From Rikenellaceae bacterium (GTDB lineage: Bacteria > Bacteroidota > Bacteroidia > Bacteroidales > Rikenellaceae): 40,986 nucleotides of DNA. Shown piece after piece: positions 16,806 through 25,770 of the stretch. A program made the position numbers and the translations under genes. Position 1 is the stretch's first letter. Each line of letters starts with the position of its first letter. The stretch lies in the NCBI GenBank assembly GCA_031256675.1, contig JAIRQC010000108.1, positions 1-40,986 of the forward strand, in the 5' to 3' direction. Below the pieces are notes generated by a model that was given only the letters and a program-made list of their open reading frames with translations, searched no databases and had not been told where the DNA came from.

Positions 16806-16836
16806 GGATATTGTGCTTATTATCAGACAAATGACG

Positions 16837-16866
16837 ATGGCGGCAAAACTTCGCCGCCATTGTTTT
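16837..16866 (+). terminator. Rho-independent terminator of the surface-protein block
   Basis: ATGGCGGC at 16837-16844 pairs with GCCGCCAT at 16853-16860, loop of 8, followed by TGTTTT. It lies 31 bases after the stop of the second fimbrillin-FISUMP gene. It is the most terminator-like hairpin in the window. Confidence 0.75.
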
Positions 16867-16886
16867 CGTATTTTTACATATTTTTG
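16860..16886 (+). promoter_or_regulatory. Candidate Bacteroidota promoter for the glycosidase operon
   Basis: TATTTTTG at 16879-16886 matches the -7 consensus TAnnTTTG exactly. A TTG at 16860-16862 lies 16 bases upstream, slightly shorter than the usual 19-21. Transcription would start near 16893, giving a leader of about 160 bases before the GH78 gene. This placement right after a terminator makes a new transcription unit plausible. Confidence 0.5.
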
Positions 16887-16907
16887 CATCAACAAAAACA
16901 CACCATG

Positions 16908-16954
16908 CATGTCATGCAGGGCGGGGCGGAACGCAGTGCAGCGAAGTCGAAGCA
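16908..16954. repeat. Possible dispersed intergenic repeat in the leader of the glycosidase operon
   Basis: The segment contains ATGTCATGCAGG and further on GCAGCGAAGTCGAAGCATCT. This resembles the 'gtcatg...gaagtcgaagcatct' type of short repeat scattered between genes in many Bacteroidota genomes. Only one copy is visible here, so the assignment is from memory of that pattern. Confidence 0.3.
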
Positions 16955-17050
16955 TCTGTCCGCGCGCTTCATAAAACACGACGGTAGAGCTTTCGACCTC
17001 ATTTCGCCACACTCCATTTCGCTCATGGTGACACATAAACTGCGTAAACA

Positions 17051-20000
17051 ATGAAAAAAATCTGTCTGTTTTTTGGCCTGTTGTTAACAGCAGGATATGG
17101 TTTTGCCGCCGTGGGGATCTCGGTGGCAAATTTGCGTTGCGAATATCTGACCGATCCTTTGGGGATCGACATGCCACACCCGCGGCTGAGCTGGGAGTTG
17201 ACCTCCGAGGGGAGAAACAAACGACAAACTGCATGGCAGGTTCTGGCGGCCACCGACCCGAAGTTGCTCGAAGAGGGCAGGGCCGATGCGTGGGACGGAC
17301 GCAAAACGCAGGGCAACCGCACAAACCAGATGGCATACGGAGGCAAACAGCTCAAAGCAAATACGCTGTATTACTGGAAAGTGCGCGTGTGGGACGAAAC
17401 GGACGCCCCGTCGACATGGAGCCCCGCGGCGCGTTTCATGACCGGCCCGATGTCCGCGCTCGACTGGACGGCGCAATGGATCGGCGACAGGGAAGACCAT
17501 GTCGACCCGGCCAGACAATACTATCGCTACCGCGGCTACCGCTCGTTGCAGGAGCCGCGCGACGATGCGGCAAAATGGGTGACGGTAGATCTGGGACGGG
17601 CGCAAAAACTCGACGCGGTGCGGCTGTTCCCCGCCCAGTACGGTGAAAAACTCTTCCCGCCGCGCTTTACCGTCGAACTGGCCTCGAAGCCCGATTTCAG
17701 CGACGCGAGGGTTATAGTCGACGAAACGGCAAAAGACATTACCATCCGTCCCGCCTGCTTTTACTACAAAAAACTCGACGGGCAGACCGAGGGACGCTAC
17801 TTAAAACTGAATGTAAGGAAGCTCGCGCCGGCCGACAAGGGGTCGTTCGGTTTCGGGCTGGCAGAGATAGAGGCGCTATGCGACACGGAGAATATCGCGC
17901 TGAACTGCCCCGTGCAGGTATCCGATACGGCGGAGGTGAGCCACCTGCTCGAGGCGACGCTCATCACCGACGGACATATCGTCGCCTCCAACCGCTCCGA
18001 CCACACCGACCACGTTCCGCCCTGCCCGCTGCTGCGCAGGGAGATACGGATAGACAAAAAAATCAGGAACGCCTTCCTCACCGCCTCGGCCCTCGGGATC
18101 TACGAGGCGTATATCAACGGGCAAAAGGTGGGCAGGCAGATACTGGCACCCGAATTTACGGATTACGACAACCATGTACAGTTCCAGACATACGAAGCTA
18201 CCGACCTGTTGCGGCAGGGGGCGAACGCGCTGGGCGTAATGCTTGCCGACGGATGGTATGCCGGTGCGCGCTGGTCGCACCCCAACCGCGGCGGGTATGG
18301 ATATTTCCGCAAATTCATAGCCCAGCTGCTGATCAACTACGACGACGGCTCCTCCGAGATAGTCGGTACGGACGGCAGCTGGAAGTTGTTCGAGCGCGGG
18401 CCGATCACCGAGGCCTCGTACTTCGGGGGCGAGGTGTACGACGCCATGTACGAACAGAAAGGCTGGGACTGCCCCGGTTTCGACGATTCGCACTGGCGCA
18501 GCGTGTCGGCAGTCCGGTCGATTACGCCTCCGGTGCAGTTTGCAAAGGGAGCGCCGAAGTTCCGCGCCCAGATGAACGAACCGATAGAGATCATAGCCGA
18601 AATAAAGCCAGTTTCAATACACAAGGTCGGGCGCAACAAATATATCTTCGACATGGGGCAGAACATGGTGGGCTGGTGCCGCCTGACGCTTCCCTACAAT
18701 CCTAAACAGAACATACGGCTGCGCTACGGCGAGATGCTCTACGACGACGGCTCGCTCTACATGGACAATATGCGCTACGCCACACAGACCGACGTCTACA
18801 AGCCCGACAAAGAACACGCCATAAGTTACGAACCGCGCTTTACATACCACGGTTTTCGCTATGTGGAGGTCGAGGGGCTGACGCGCGAGCCGCAGCTCGA
18901 CAATATTCTGGGTAAGATGGTCGCCTCCTCCTCGCCCGTGACCGGTTCGCTGGTTACCTCGGACAGGGACGTTAACAAACTGTGGGAGAACATCCGCTGG
19001 ACGCAGTGGGGCAACATGATTTCCATCCCCACCGACTGTCCGCAGCGCGACGAACGCGAAGGGTGGATGGCCGACGCGCAGATATTCGCGCAGACGGCCA
19101 TATACAATCTTGACATGGCGGCTTTCTACACCAAATGGGCGCGCGACATCAGCGACACCCAGCTGCCGGACGGACGCTATGCCGACTTCTCGCCCAACGA
19201 CGGCTCGTGGCACGTGTTTTTCGGGGCGCCGGGCTGGGCCGACGCAGGGGTCGTCATTCCGTGGCGCATATATGAGAACTACGGAGATACGCTTGTCCTG
19301 GCGCGGCAGTACGGGTCGATGAAAAAGTTCATCGACTATGTCCACCGCAAGAATCCCGACCTGGTGTGGAAAAACGGCATCAGCACCTTCTACGGCGACC
19401 ATCTCAACGGCAACACAATAGTAAGTGACGACTATCCGAAAGAGGGGGGCAAGATCCCTGACGACGTCTTCTCCACTGCCTACTTCGCCTGCTCTGCCGA
19501 CATGCTCGCCAAATCGGCAAAACTGCTGGGGAAACAGGACGACGCACGGCATTACGGCGCGCTGGCCGAGGCGATATGCAGGATTTTCGTCGAGAAATTC
19601 GTCTCGCCCGACGGCAAGATCGAGGGCGACACGCAGGCGGGCTATGCCATGGCGTTGCAGTTCGACCTGCTGCCCGAAGAGTTGCGCGCACGGGCGGCGG
19701 CCAATATGGTCGAGGCGGTCAAGGCATACGACTACCGCATCTCCACCGGTATCCATGCCACCGTCTGGCTGATGAACCAGCTGAGCGAGTACGGCTATTC
19801 GGACGTTGCCTACCGGTTGCTGCTCAGCCGCCGCTTCCCGTCGTGGCTTTACTCCATCGATCAGGAGGCGACCACCATCTGGGAGCGGTGGGACGGTTAC
19901 GTTGCCGGGCGCGGGTTCCAGTTCTCGGGCATGAATTCGTTCAACCACGTGGCCATAGGCGCGGTGGGCGAGTGGATGTACCGACATATTCTCGGCATCC

Positions 20001-20248
20001 AGCTCGACGTGGCGCATCCCGGCTACAGCCGTTTTATCATCAAGCCGCAGCCGAACAGGGCGCTGGAATGGGTCAGGGGCAGCTACCGCTCGATAGCCGG
20101 TACGATCGAGGTCTCGTGGCGGTACAAAAACCGGCAGTTCACCCTTGACGCAACCGTTCCGGCCAATACCGAGGCGACCATCGTCCTGCCCGACGGCAAG
20201 AGGCATGAGGTAGGCTCGGGCAAATACAACTTCAAAGCAAAGATATAA
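17051..20248 (+). CDS. Secreted alpha-L-rhamnosidase, GH78 (copy 1, with discoidin-like insertion)
   Basis: A 1065-residue enzyme expected to release terminal alpha-L-rhamnose in the periplasm. Signal peptide 1-19, then a rhamnosidase N-terminal domain (LRCEYLTDPLGID.P.PRLSWEL). Residues about 170-275 look like a discoidin/F5-8 type C fold (VTVDLGRAQKLDAVRLFP...RYLKLNVRKL), followed by a second discoidin-like start (NIALNCPVQVSD). The catalytic part holds TDCPQRDEREGWMADAQ with Asp662 and Glu668, and TTIWERWDG with Glu945, matching the family's acidic catalytic residues. It is about 170 residues longer than the GH78 at 29045 because of the insertion. Its stop overlaps the next start by one base (TAATG), so translation is probably coupled. 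GH78 is certain; the exact linkage is not. Confidence 0.94.
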   Translation: MKKICLFFGLLLTAGYGFAAVGISVANLRCEYLTDPLGIDMPHPRLSWELTSEGRNKRQTAWQVLAATDPKLLEEGRADAWDGRKTQGNRTNQMAYGGKQLKANTLYYWKVRVWDETDAPSTWSPAARFMTGPMSALDWTAQWIGDREDHVDPARQYYRYRGYRSLQEPRDDAAKWVTVDLGRAQKLDAVRLFPAQYGEKLFPPRFTVELASKPDFSDARVIVDETAKDITIRPACFYYKKLDGQTEGRYLKLNVRKLAPADKGSFGFGLAEIEALCDTENIALNCPVQVSDTAEVSHLLEATLITDGHIVASNRSDHTDHVPPCPLLRREIRIDKKIRNAFLTASALGIYEAYINGQKVGRQILAPEFTDYDNHVQFQTYEATDLLRQGANALGVMLADGWYAGARWSHPNRGGYGYFRKFIAQLLINYDDGSSEIVGTDGSWKLFERGPITEASYFGGEVYDAMYEQKGWDCPGFDDSHWRSVSAVRSITPPVQFAKGAPKFRAQMNEPIEIIAEIKPVSIHKVGRNKYIFDMGQNMVGWCRLTLPYNPKQNIRLRYGEMLYDDGSLYMDNMRYATQTDVYKPDKEHAISYEPRFTYHGFRYVEVEGLTREPQLDNILGKMVASSSPVTGSLVTSDRDVNKLWENIRWTQWGNMISIPTDCPQRDEREGWMADAQIFAQTAIYNLDMAAFYTKWARDISDTQLPDGRYADFSPNDGSWHVFFGAPGWADAGVVIPWRIYENYGDTLVLARQYGSMKKFIDYVHRKNPDLVWKNGISTFYGDHLNGNTIVSDDYPKEGGKIPDDVFSTAYFACSADMLAKSAKLLGKQDDARHYGALAEAICRIFVEKFVSPDGKIEGDTQAGYAMALQFDLLPEELRARAAANMVEAVKAYDYRISTGIHATVWLMNQLSEYGYSDVAYRLLLSRRFPSWLYSIDQEATTIWERWDGYVAGRGFQFSGMNSFNHVAIGAVGEWMYRHILGIQLDVAHPGYSRFIIKPQPNRALEWVRGSYRSIAGTIEVSWRYKNRQFTLDATVPANTEATIVLPDGKRHEVGSGKYNFKAKI

Positions 20249-23200
20249 TGATGATCACCCGTTGTTTTCTGTTCGCGTGTTTTGTTCTGTCGGCGGTTCC
20301 GGCGTTGACGGCTGTGGCTGCGAGTTCGGTCGGAGTGTCCGGCCTGCGTTGCGAATACCTGCGCGACCCGCTGGGGATAGATGTGCCGCATCCGAGGCTG
20401 AGCTGGGAGCTGGTCTCGACGGACAAGGGCAAGAAACAGACGGCATACCGGATAATGGTCGCCACCGACAGCCTCGCCCTGACGCAGGAGCGCGCCGACG
20501 CATGGGATACGCGAAAAGTGGTGGGAAACAGCGCCAGCCAGATAGCATACAACGGCAAGCCGCTGCTGGCTAACACGCTCTATTTCTGGCGGGTGTGCTC
20601 GTGGGACGAGAAGGGGGCGCAGTCGGCATGGAGTCCTGTGGCGCGCTTCTTCGTCGGGCCGCTATCGTCAGGCGACTGGAAGGCGCAGTGGATAGGCGAG
20701 GTGGAATATCCCGTCCACGCCGACGACATATATTACCCCTTCTCAGGCTTCTTCTGCCTCCCTGCCTCCGAAGCCGACGCACGGCGCACCCTGACCATAG
20801 ACTTGGGCGAGGCGCAGAGGTTCGACGCGGTGAGGCTCTGGCCGGCGTTCAGGCGCGAGAATATTTTCCCGCTGCGGTTCAGCGTCGAGGTCTCCTCGTC
20901 GCCTGATTTTGCCGCTTCGCGGACGATCGTGGACGAAACGGCGGGCGATGTGGCCGTCCACCCCGCCGAATTTTATTTCAAACAGCTTGATGCGCCCGTC
21001 GCGGCCCGCTACGTCAGGCTCAACGTTGCCCGAATGGCCGCTTTGGACAGGAACAGTTACGGATACGGCCTGGCCGAGTTCGAAGTGTTGCGCGACAGGG
21101 AGAACATTGCCCTGAACAGGCCGGTGACCGCCTCCGAAACGCGCTTCTATGCCTCGGGCTGGCAGGACAGGCAGCCCGCCGACCCGCAGCTCGTCGCCGA
21201 CGGACATGTCAGGGTGAACAACAAGTATTTTGTCTATGACACGAAGATCCCCCCTTCGCCGTTGCTGCGCAAGGAGATAACGATCGCGAAAAAGGTGCGC
21301 CGCGCCTTTTTCAGCGCATCGGCCCTCGGCATTTACGAGGCCTGCCTGAACGGGGAGAAGATCGGACGGCAGGTGTTCGCCCCTGAGTTCACCTCCTACG
21401 ACAAACACCTGCAATACCAGACATACGATGTGGGCGGACAGTTGCGGCAGGGTGTGAACGTGCTGGGGGCGACGCTCGCCGACGGCTGGTACGCCGGCCC
21501 CCACCACCTGACCCCCGGACGGGGCAATTTCGGATATGCCCGCCGCTTCCTCGGACAGTTGCTCGTCTTCTACGAAGACGGCTCGAGCGAGGTTTTCGCC
21601 ACCGACGGCAGCTGGAAAATGCAGCAGCAGGGCCCGGTGACGGAGGCCTTCTTCTTCACCGGCGAGATATACGACGCGCGCAACGAGTGGAAAGGGTGGG
21701 GCAGGGCAGGCTTCGACGATTCGGGCTGGAGCGCGCCTGCGGCTTATCCTCTCGGGACGGTCGCCGGAAAGTTGTGCGCCCAGATGAACGAGCCGGTCGA
21801 GGTCATAAGGGAACTCCCGCCCGTGTCTGTCCGCAAGTCGGGGAGGGACAGGTACATCTTCGACATGGGGCAGAACATGGTGGGCTGGTGCCGCCTGACG
21901 CTGCCATACAACCCGAAACAGCCCGTCAGGATGCGCTACGGCGAGATGCTCTATGAGGACGGGACGCTCTATACAGACAATCTGCGCGATGCGCGTCCCG
22001 TCGACGTTTACCGTCCGGGCGACGAGGCGACCATAGACTACGAACCGCGCTTCACATATCACGGTTTCCGCTATGTGGAGGTCGAGGGGCTGGCGCGCGA
22101 GCCGCAAACCGACTGGATAAAGGGTAAAGTCGTCGCTTCGGCCTCGCCGGAGACCGGCACCTTCGAGTGTTCCGACAGGGACGTAAACCGCCTGTGGGAG
22201 AACATACGCTGGACGCAGTGGGGCAATCTGGTTTCCATCCCCACCGACTGCCCGCAGCGCGACGAACGGCTCGGCTGGATGGCCGACGCGCAGATATTCT
22301 CGCAGACGGCCATCTTCAACCTCGACATGGCGGCCTTCTACACCAAGTGGGCGCGCGACATGCGCGACTCGCAGTGGGACGAGGGGCCGTTCACCGACAT
22401 GTCGCCGTATGTCGGCATTTGGAAGGCTTTCAGCAACTCGCCCGGCTGGTCGGACGCAGGGGTGATAATCCCGTGGCAGCTCTACCGTAACTACGGCGAT
22501 GTGACTATCCTCGCCGCGCAGTACGAAGCCATGAAAAGGTATGTCAATTTCATCGACCGCACCAACCCCGACCACATATGGCGCAACAACAAGGGCGGCT
22601 TCGGCGACTGGCTCAACGGCGACAGCGTCGATGCGGAGGATTACCCGAACAGAGGTAACGGCGTTCCGGAGTACCTGTTCTCTACCGCCTATTTCGCCTT
22701 TTCGACCGACGTCCTGACCAAAACGGCGACGCTGCTCGGAAAGCGGGACGACGCGCGACACTACGGCGACCTGAACGCCGCCATACGCAAGGCGTTCGTC
22801 GAAAACTTCGTAAAGCCCGACGGACGCATCGAGGGCGACAATCAGGCCGGTTACGCCATGACGTTGCAAATGGGGCTCATACCGGAAAACCTGCGCGCCA
22901 AAGCCGCCGCCCGCATGGCCGAGATCGTCGAGGCTTACGGCTTCCGCATGTCCACCGGCATCCACACCACAATCTGGCTGATGAAGCAGCTGTGCGAGTA
23001 CGGCTATTCGGACGTTGCCTACCGGTTGCTGCTCAGCCGCCGCTTCCCGTCGTGGATGTATTCGCTCGATCAGGGGGCTACCACCATCTGGGAGCGGTGG
23101 GACGGTTACGTCGCTGGGCGCGGATTTCAAGACCCGGTGGGGAACTCGTTCAACCATGTGGCTTTCGGGGCCGTCGGCGAGTGGATGTACAGCTACATTC

Positions 23201-23457
23201 TCGGCATTCGGCCCGACGACAGCAGCCCCGGGTTCCGTCATTTTTTCGTCAAGCCCCAGCCCGGAGGCGGGCTCGAATGGGCCAAAGGCAGCTACCGGTC
23301 GATAGCGGGGACGATAGAGGCGGCATGGACAAGGAAGGACGGCCTGTTCACTCTCGAAGTTACGGTGCCTGCCAACACGGAGGCGACCGTGGTCATGCCC
23401 GACGGCAAGGGCCGCAGGGTCGGGTCGGGGAGGCACGGTTTTTCAATTAAAATTTAA
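20248..23457 (+). CDS. Secreted alpha-L-rhamnosidase, GH78 (copy 2, with discoidin-like insertion)
   Basis: A 1069-residue tandem paralogue of the preceding enzyme with the same architecture. It has a signal peptide (ending near ALTAVA), an N-terminal LRCEYLRDPLGIDVPHPRLSWEL domain, a discoidin-like insert (LTIDLGEAQRFDAVRLWP; NIALNRPVTASET) and a GH78 catalytic region. Catalytic motifs are intact: TDCPQRDERLGWMADAQ with Asp667, and TTIWERWDG with Glu949. Two ATG codons are adjacent at 20248 and 20251; the first overlaps the upstream stop. The C-terminal regions are very similar (YGYSDVAYRLLLSRRFPSW in both). The inserts and N-terminal halves differ more, so the two may prefer different aglycones. 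It belongs to the glycosidase operon. Confidence 0.94.
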   Translation: MMITRCFLFACFVLSAVPALTAVAASSVGVSGLRCEYLRDPLGIDVPHPRLSWELVSTDKGKKQTAYRIMVATDSLALTQERADAWDTRKVVGNSASQIAYNGKPLLANTLYFWRVCSWDEKGAQSAWSPVARFFVGPLSSGDWKAQWIGEVEYPVHADDIYYPFSGFFCLPASEADARRTLTIDLGEAQRFDAVRLWPAFRRENIFPLRFSVEVSSSPDFAASRTIVDETAGDVAVHPAEFYFKQLDAPVAARYVRLNVARMAALDRNSYGYGLAEFEVLRDRENIALNRPVTASETRFYASGWQDRQPADPQLVADGHVRVNNKYFVYDTKIPPSPLLRKEITIAKKVRRAFFSASALGIYEACLNGEKIGRQVFAPEFTSYDKHLQYQTYDVGGQLRQGVNVLGATLADGWYAGPHHLTPGRGNFGYARRFLGQLLVFYEDGSSEVFATDGSWKMQQQGPVTEAFFFTGEIYDARNEWKGWGRAGFDDSGWSAPAAYPLGTVAGKLCAQMNEPVEVIRELPPVSVRKSGRDRYIFDMGQNMVGWCRLTLPYNPKQPVRMRYGEMLYEDGTLYTDNLRDARPVDVYRPGDEATIDYEPRFTYHGFRYVEVEGLAREPQTDWIKGKVVASASPETGTFECSDRDVNRLWENIRWTQWGNLVSIPTDCPQRDERLGWMADAQIFSQTAIFNLDMAAFYTKWARDMRDSQWDEGPFTDMSPYVGIWKAFSNSPGWSDAGVIIPWQLYRNYGDVTILAAQYEAMKRYVNFIDRTNPDHIWRNNKGGFGDWLNGDSVDAEDYPNRGNGVPEYLFSTAYFAFSTDVLTKTATLLGKRDDARHYGDLNAAIRKAFVENFVKPDGRIEGDNQAGYAMTLQMGLIPENLRAKAAARMAEIVEAYGFRMSTGIHTTIWLMKQLCEYGYSDVAYRLLLSRRFPSWMYSLDQGATTIWERWDGYVAGRGFQDPVGNSFNHVAFGAVGEWMYSYILGIRPDDSSPGFRHFFVKPQPGGGLEWAKGSYRSIAGTIEAAWTRKDGLFTLEVTVPANTEATVVMPDGKGRRVGSGRHGFSIKI

Positions 23458-23466
23458 GTTCGAAAA

Positions 23467-25770
23467 ATGAGAAGACATACTATTGTTCTTATCGCCATGC
23501 TTGTCGCAGCAGGTTCGGCAGGCGTATGCGCCCAGAAGAAACAGCAGAAACAGGAAAAACTGCCCGACTATAAAAATCCCGAACTGTCTGTCGAGCAACG
23601 GGTCGAAGACCTGATGGGCCGCATGACGCTCGAAGAGAAGGTCGATCAACTGCGCAGCCATCTGACTTTTCTCGACGAATACAAGGACAGGATGTGGGAG
23701 GTGGGCCATTTCCGCAATATCGCTCACTTCATGCACAACACCCCTGCCGGGCCGCGCAGTACGGCGGAGTGTGCGAAGGCCATAAACGAAGACACCAAAA
23801 AGTCGATCGCCGCCAACCGCTGGGGTATCCCCGTGCTGCAAAACGGCGAGGCGTTGCACACGGCCATGTGGGGCGTCGGCACATGTTTTCCGCAGAGCAT
23901 CTCAATGGCGGCGAGCTTCGACAACGATTTCTATTACAGGGTAGGGGTCGCCGTGGCCAAAGAGACGAAGGCGGTGGGCGTTCGTCAGGTGTTCGCGCCG
24001 GTGATCAACGTCTCGCGCGACCCGCGCTGGGGACGCACCGAGGAGAGCTACGGCGAAGACCCGTTCCTCAATGCGCGCATGGGCGTGGCGTGGACAAGAG
24101 CGCTGGAGGATAACGGCGTGGTGGCCAGCCCGAAACACTATGTGGACAACTACGGCGACGGCGGCCACGACTCGTTCTCGTCGAGCACCTCGTGGCGAGT
24201 GCTGCGCGAGGTGTTTCTGGAGCCGTTCCGCGCCTGTATCGAAGAGGGCGGGGCGCGGTCGATCATGGCCTCGTACAACTCCATCGACGGCGTTCCGGCC
24301 TCTGCGCACAGGGCGTTGCTGACCGACATATTGCGCGGCGAGTGGGGCTTCACGGGCTTCACGGTCTCCGATTACGGCGGCGTGCCTGGCGTTTACTGGG
24401 CGCACAAAACCGCCGAATCGCACGCCGAAGCGCAGGCGCAGTGCATCGAGGCGGGGCTGGACGTGGGGCTCGGCTTCGGCAATGTCGCATCGTACTGCCA
24501 TATGGCCGAACTGGTCAGGAGCGGGAGGATACCGGAGGCAATGGTCGACGCTTCGCTGCGCAGGGTGTTGAAGGTTAAGTTCGAGCTGGGACTGTTCGAG
24601 AACCCTTATGTCGACCCCAAACAGGCCGAAAAAGAGGTTAAATGCAGGGAGCACCGCGCCCTTGCGCTCGAAGCGGCAAGAAAGGTGATGACCCTGCTCA
24701 AAAACAGCGACAATACGCTGCCGCTCTCCGACAGGACGATCAAACGGATAGGAGTGTTCGGCCCCGCGGCGGACAGGCTCAGCACGGGCGACTATTCGGG
24801 GCCGAGCGGAGGCATCAAGGGCGAATTCATCAAGGACGGCGTTACGCCCTATCAGGGGTTGAAAACCCGTTTGCATGGCAAGGCGGAGGTGGTGCTGCAC
24901 GACGGGCGCAGCGACGCGGCGTCGCTGGCCAGGACATGCGACGCGGTGATATTTTTCGCCGCCATTCAGGAGGGCGAGGCCGAAGACCGCAGCCTGCTCG
25001 CGCTGCCCAAACGCACGATGAAGGCGGGCGAAAGCCTCGAACATGCCAATATTGCGGGTGCGGGCGGCGAGGGCGCATCGTTCGAAGTTGACCAGGAGAA
25101 GATGATTGCCGACATAAGCAGCTGCGGGGCGAAAACCGTCGTCGTGCTGATGAACGGCTCGGTGATCGACCTGAGAAACTGGATAGACAGGGCCGATGCG
25201 GTGCTTGAGGCGTGGTACCCGGGCGAGCAGGGCGGCACGGCCGTTGCCGAGGCGTTGATGGGCGACCTGAACCCCGGCGGACGGCTGCCGGTGAGTTGGG
25301 CGCGCCATGCGGGGCAGTTGCCGATATACTATTATTTCAAACCCTCCGGCCGGGGCTACCGCTATCTGGACGACGACGGCAAACCGATGTTCCCGTTCGG
25401 TTTCGGGCTGAGCTATACGACGTTCGAATACTCCGGCCTGCGTATCCCCGACAGGGTGAACAGTGAGGGCGACACCAAAGTGTATGTCACGGTCAAAAAC
25501 AGCGGTTCGCGGCGCGGCGACGAGGTGGTGCAGCTCTACCTGCACGACAGGTTGGCCTCGGTTGCCCGTCCGTCCAAAGAGTTGAAGGCCTTCAAACGTA
25601 TTACCCTTGACCCGGGCGAAAGCCGCGAGGTGGAGCTGACGCTGCCGCGTCGCAGCTTCGGCCTGTGGGACAGGGGGCTCAAATTCGTCGTGGAGCCCGG
25701 CGCGTTCGACGTGCTGATATGCAGGGACGCCGAGACCGTTTTGCTAAAAGGTGAAATCACAGCCGAATAA
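23467..25770 (+). CDS. Secreted beta-glucosidase/beta-xylosidase-type enzyme, GH3
   Basis: A 767-residue exo-beta-glycosidase, periplasmic by its signal peptide (ending VCAQ). Domain order is the usual one: GH3 N-terminal barrel (about 40-360), GH3 C-terminal alpha/beta domain (about 405-640), fibronectin-III-like domain (about 690-760). Markers are SRDPRWGRTEESYGEDP, SPKHYVDNYGDGG, and VSDYGGVPG with the nucleophile Asp302. The C-terminal domain has WYPGEQGGTAVAEALMGDLNPGGRLPVSW and FPFGFGLSYTTFEY. Family members act on beta-glucosides, beta-xylosides or alpha-L-arabinosides, and sequence alone does not decide. It starts 9 bases after the second GH78 and overlaps the GH43 start by one base. 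Confidence 0.95.
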   Translation: MRRHTIVLIAMLVAAGSAGVCAQKKQQKQEKLPDYKNPELSVEQRVEDLMGRMTLEEKVDQLRSHLTFLDEYKDRMWEVGHFRNIAHFMHNTPAGPRSTAECAKAINEDTKKSIAANRWGIPVLQNGEALHTAMWGVGTCFPQSISMAASFDNDFYYRVGVAVAKETKAVGVRQVFAPVINVSRDPRWGRTEESYGEDPFLNARMGVAWTRALEDNGVVASPKHYVDNYGDGGHDSFSSSTSWRVLREVFLEPFRACIEEGGARSIMASYNSIDGVPASAHRALLTDILRGEWGFTGFTVSDYGGVPGVYWAHKTAESHAEAQAQCIEAGLDVGLGFGNVASYCHMAELVRSGRIPEAMVDASLRRVLKVKFELGLFENPYVDPKQAEKEVKCREHRALALEAARKVMTLLKNSDNTLPLSDRTIKRIGVFGPAADRLSTGDYSGPSGGIKGEFIKDGVTPYQGLKTRLHGKAEVVLHDGRSDAASLARTCDAVIFFAAIQEGEAEDRSLLALPKRTMKAGESLEHANIAGAGGEGASFEVDQEKMIADISSCGAKTVVVLMNGSVIDLRNWIDRADAVLEAWYPGEQGGTAVAEALMGDLNPGGRLPVSWARHAGQLPIYYYFKPSGRGYRYLDDDGKPMFPFGFGLSYTTFEYSGLRIPDRVNSEGDTKVYVTVKNSGSRRGDEVVQLYLHDRLASVARPSKELKAFKRITLDPGESREVELTLPRRSFGLWDRGLKFVVEPGAFDVLICRDAETVLLKGEITAE

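Noticed and set aside
16860-17054. Short + strand frame upstream of the first GH78
   Set aside because: It lies over the promoter, a repeat-like segment and the leader, has no homology that I recognise, and runs into the GH78 start.
20743-23436. 897-codon open frame on the minus strand opposite the second GH78
   Set aside because: A shadow of the GH78 gene. The + strand frame has intact catalytic motifs, and similar antisense frames occur opposite the other GH78 genes.
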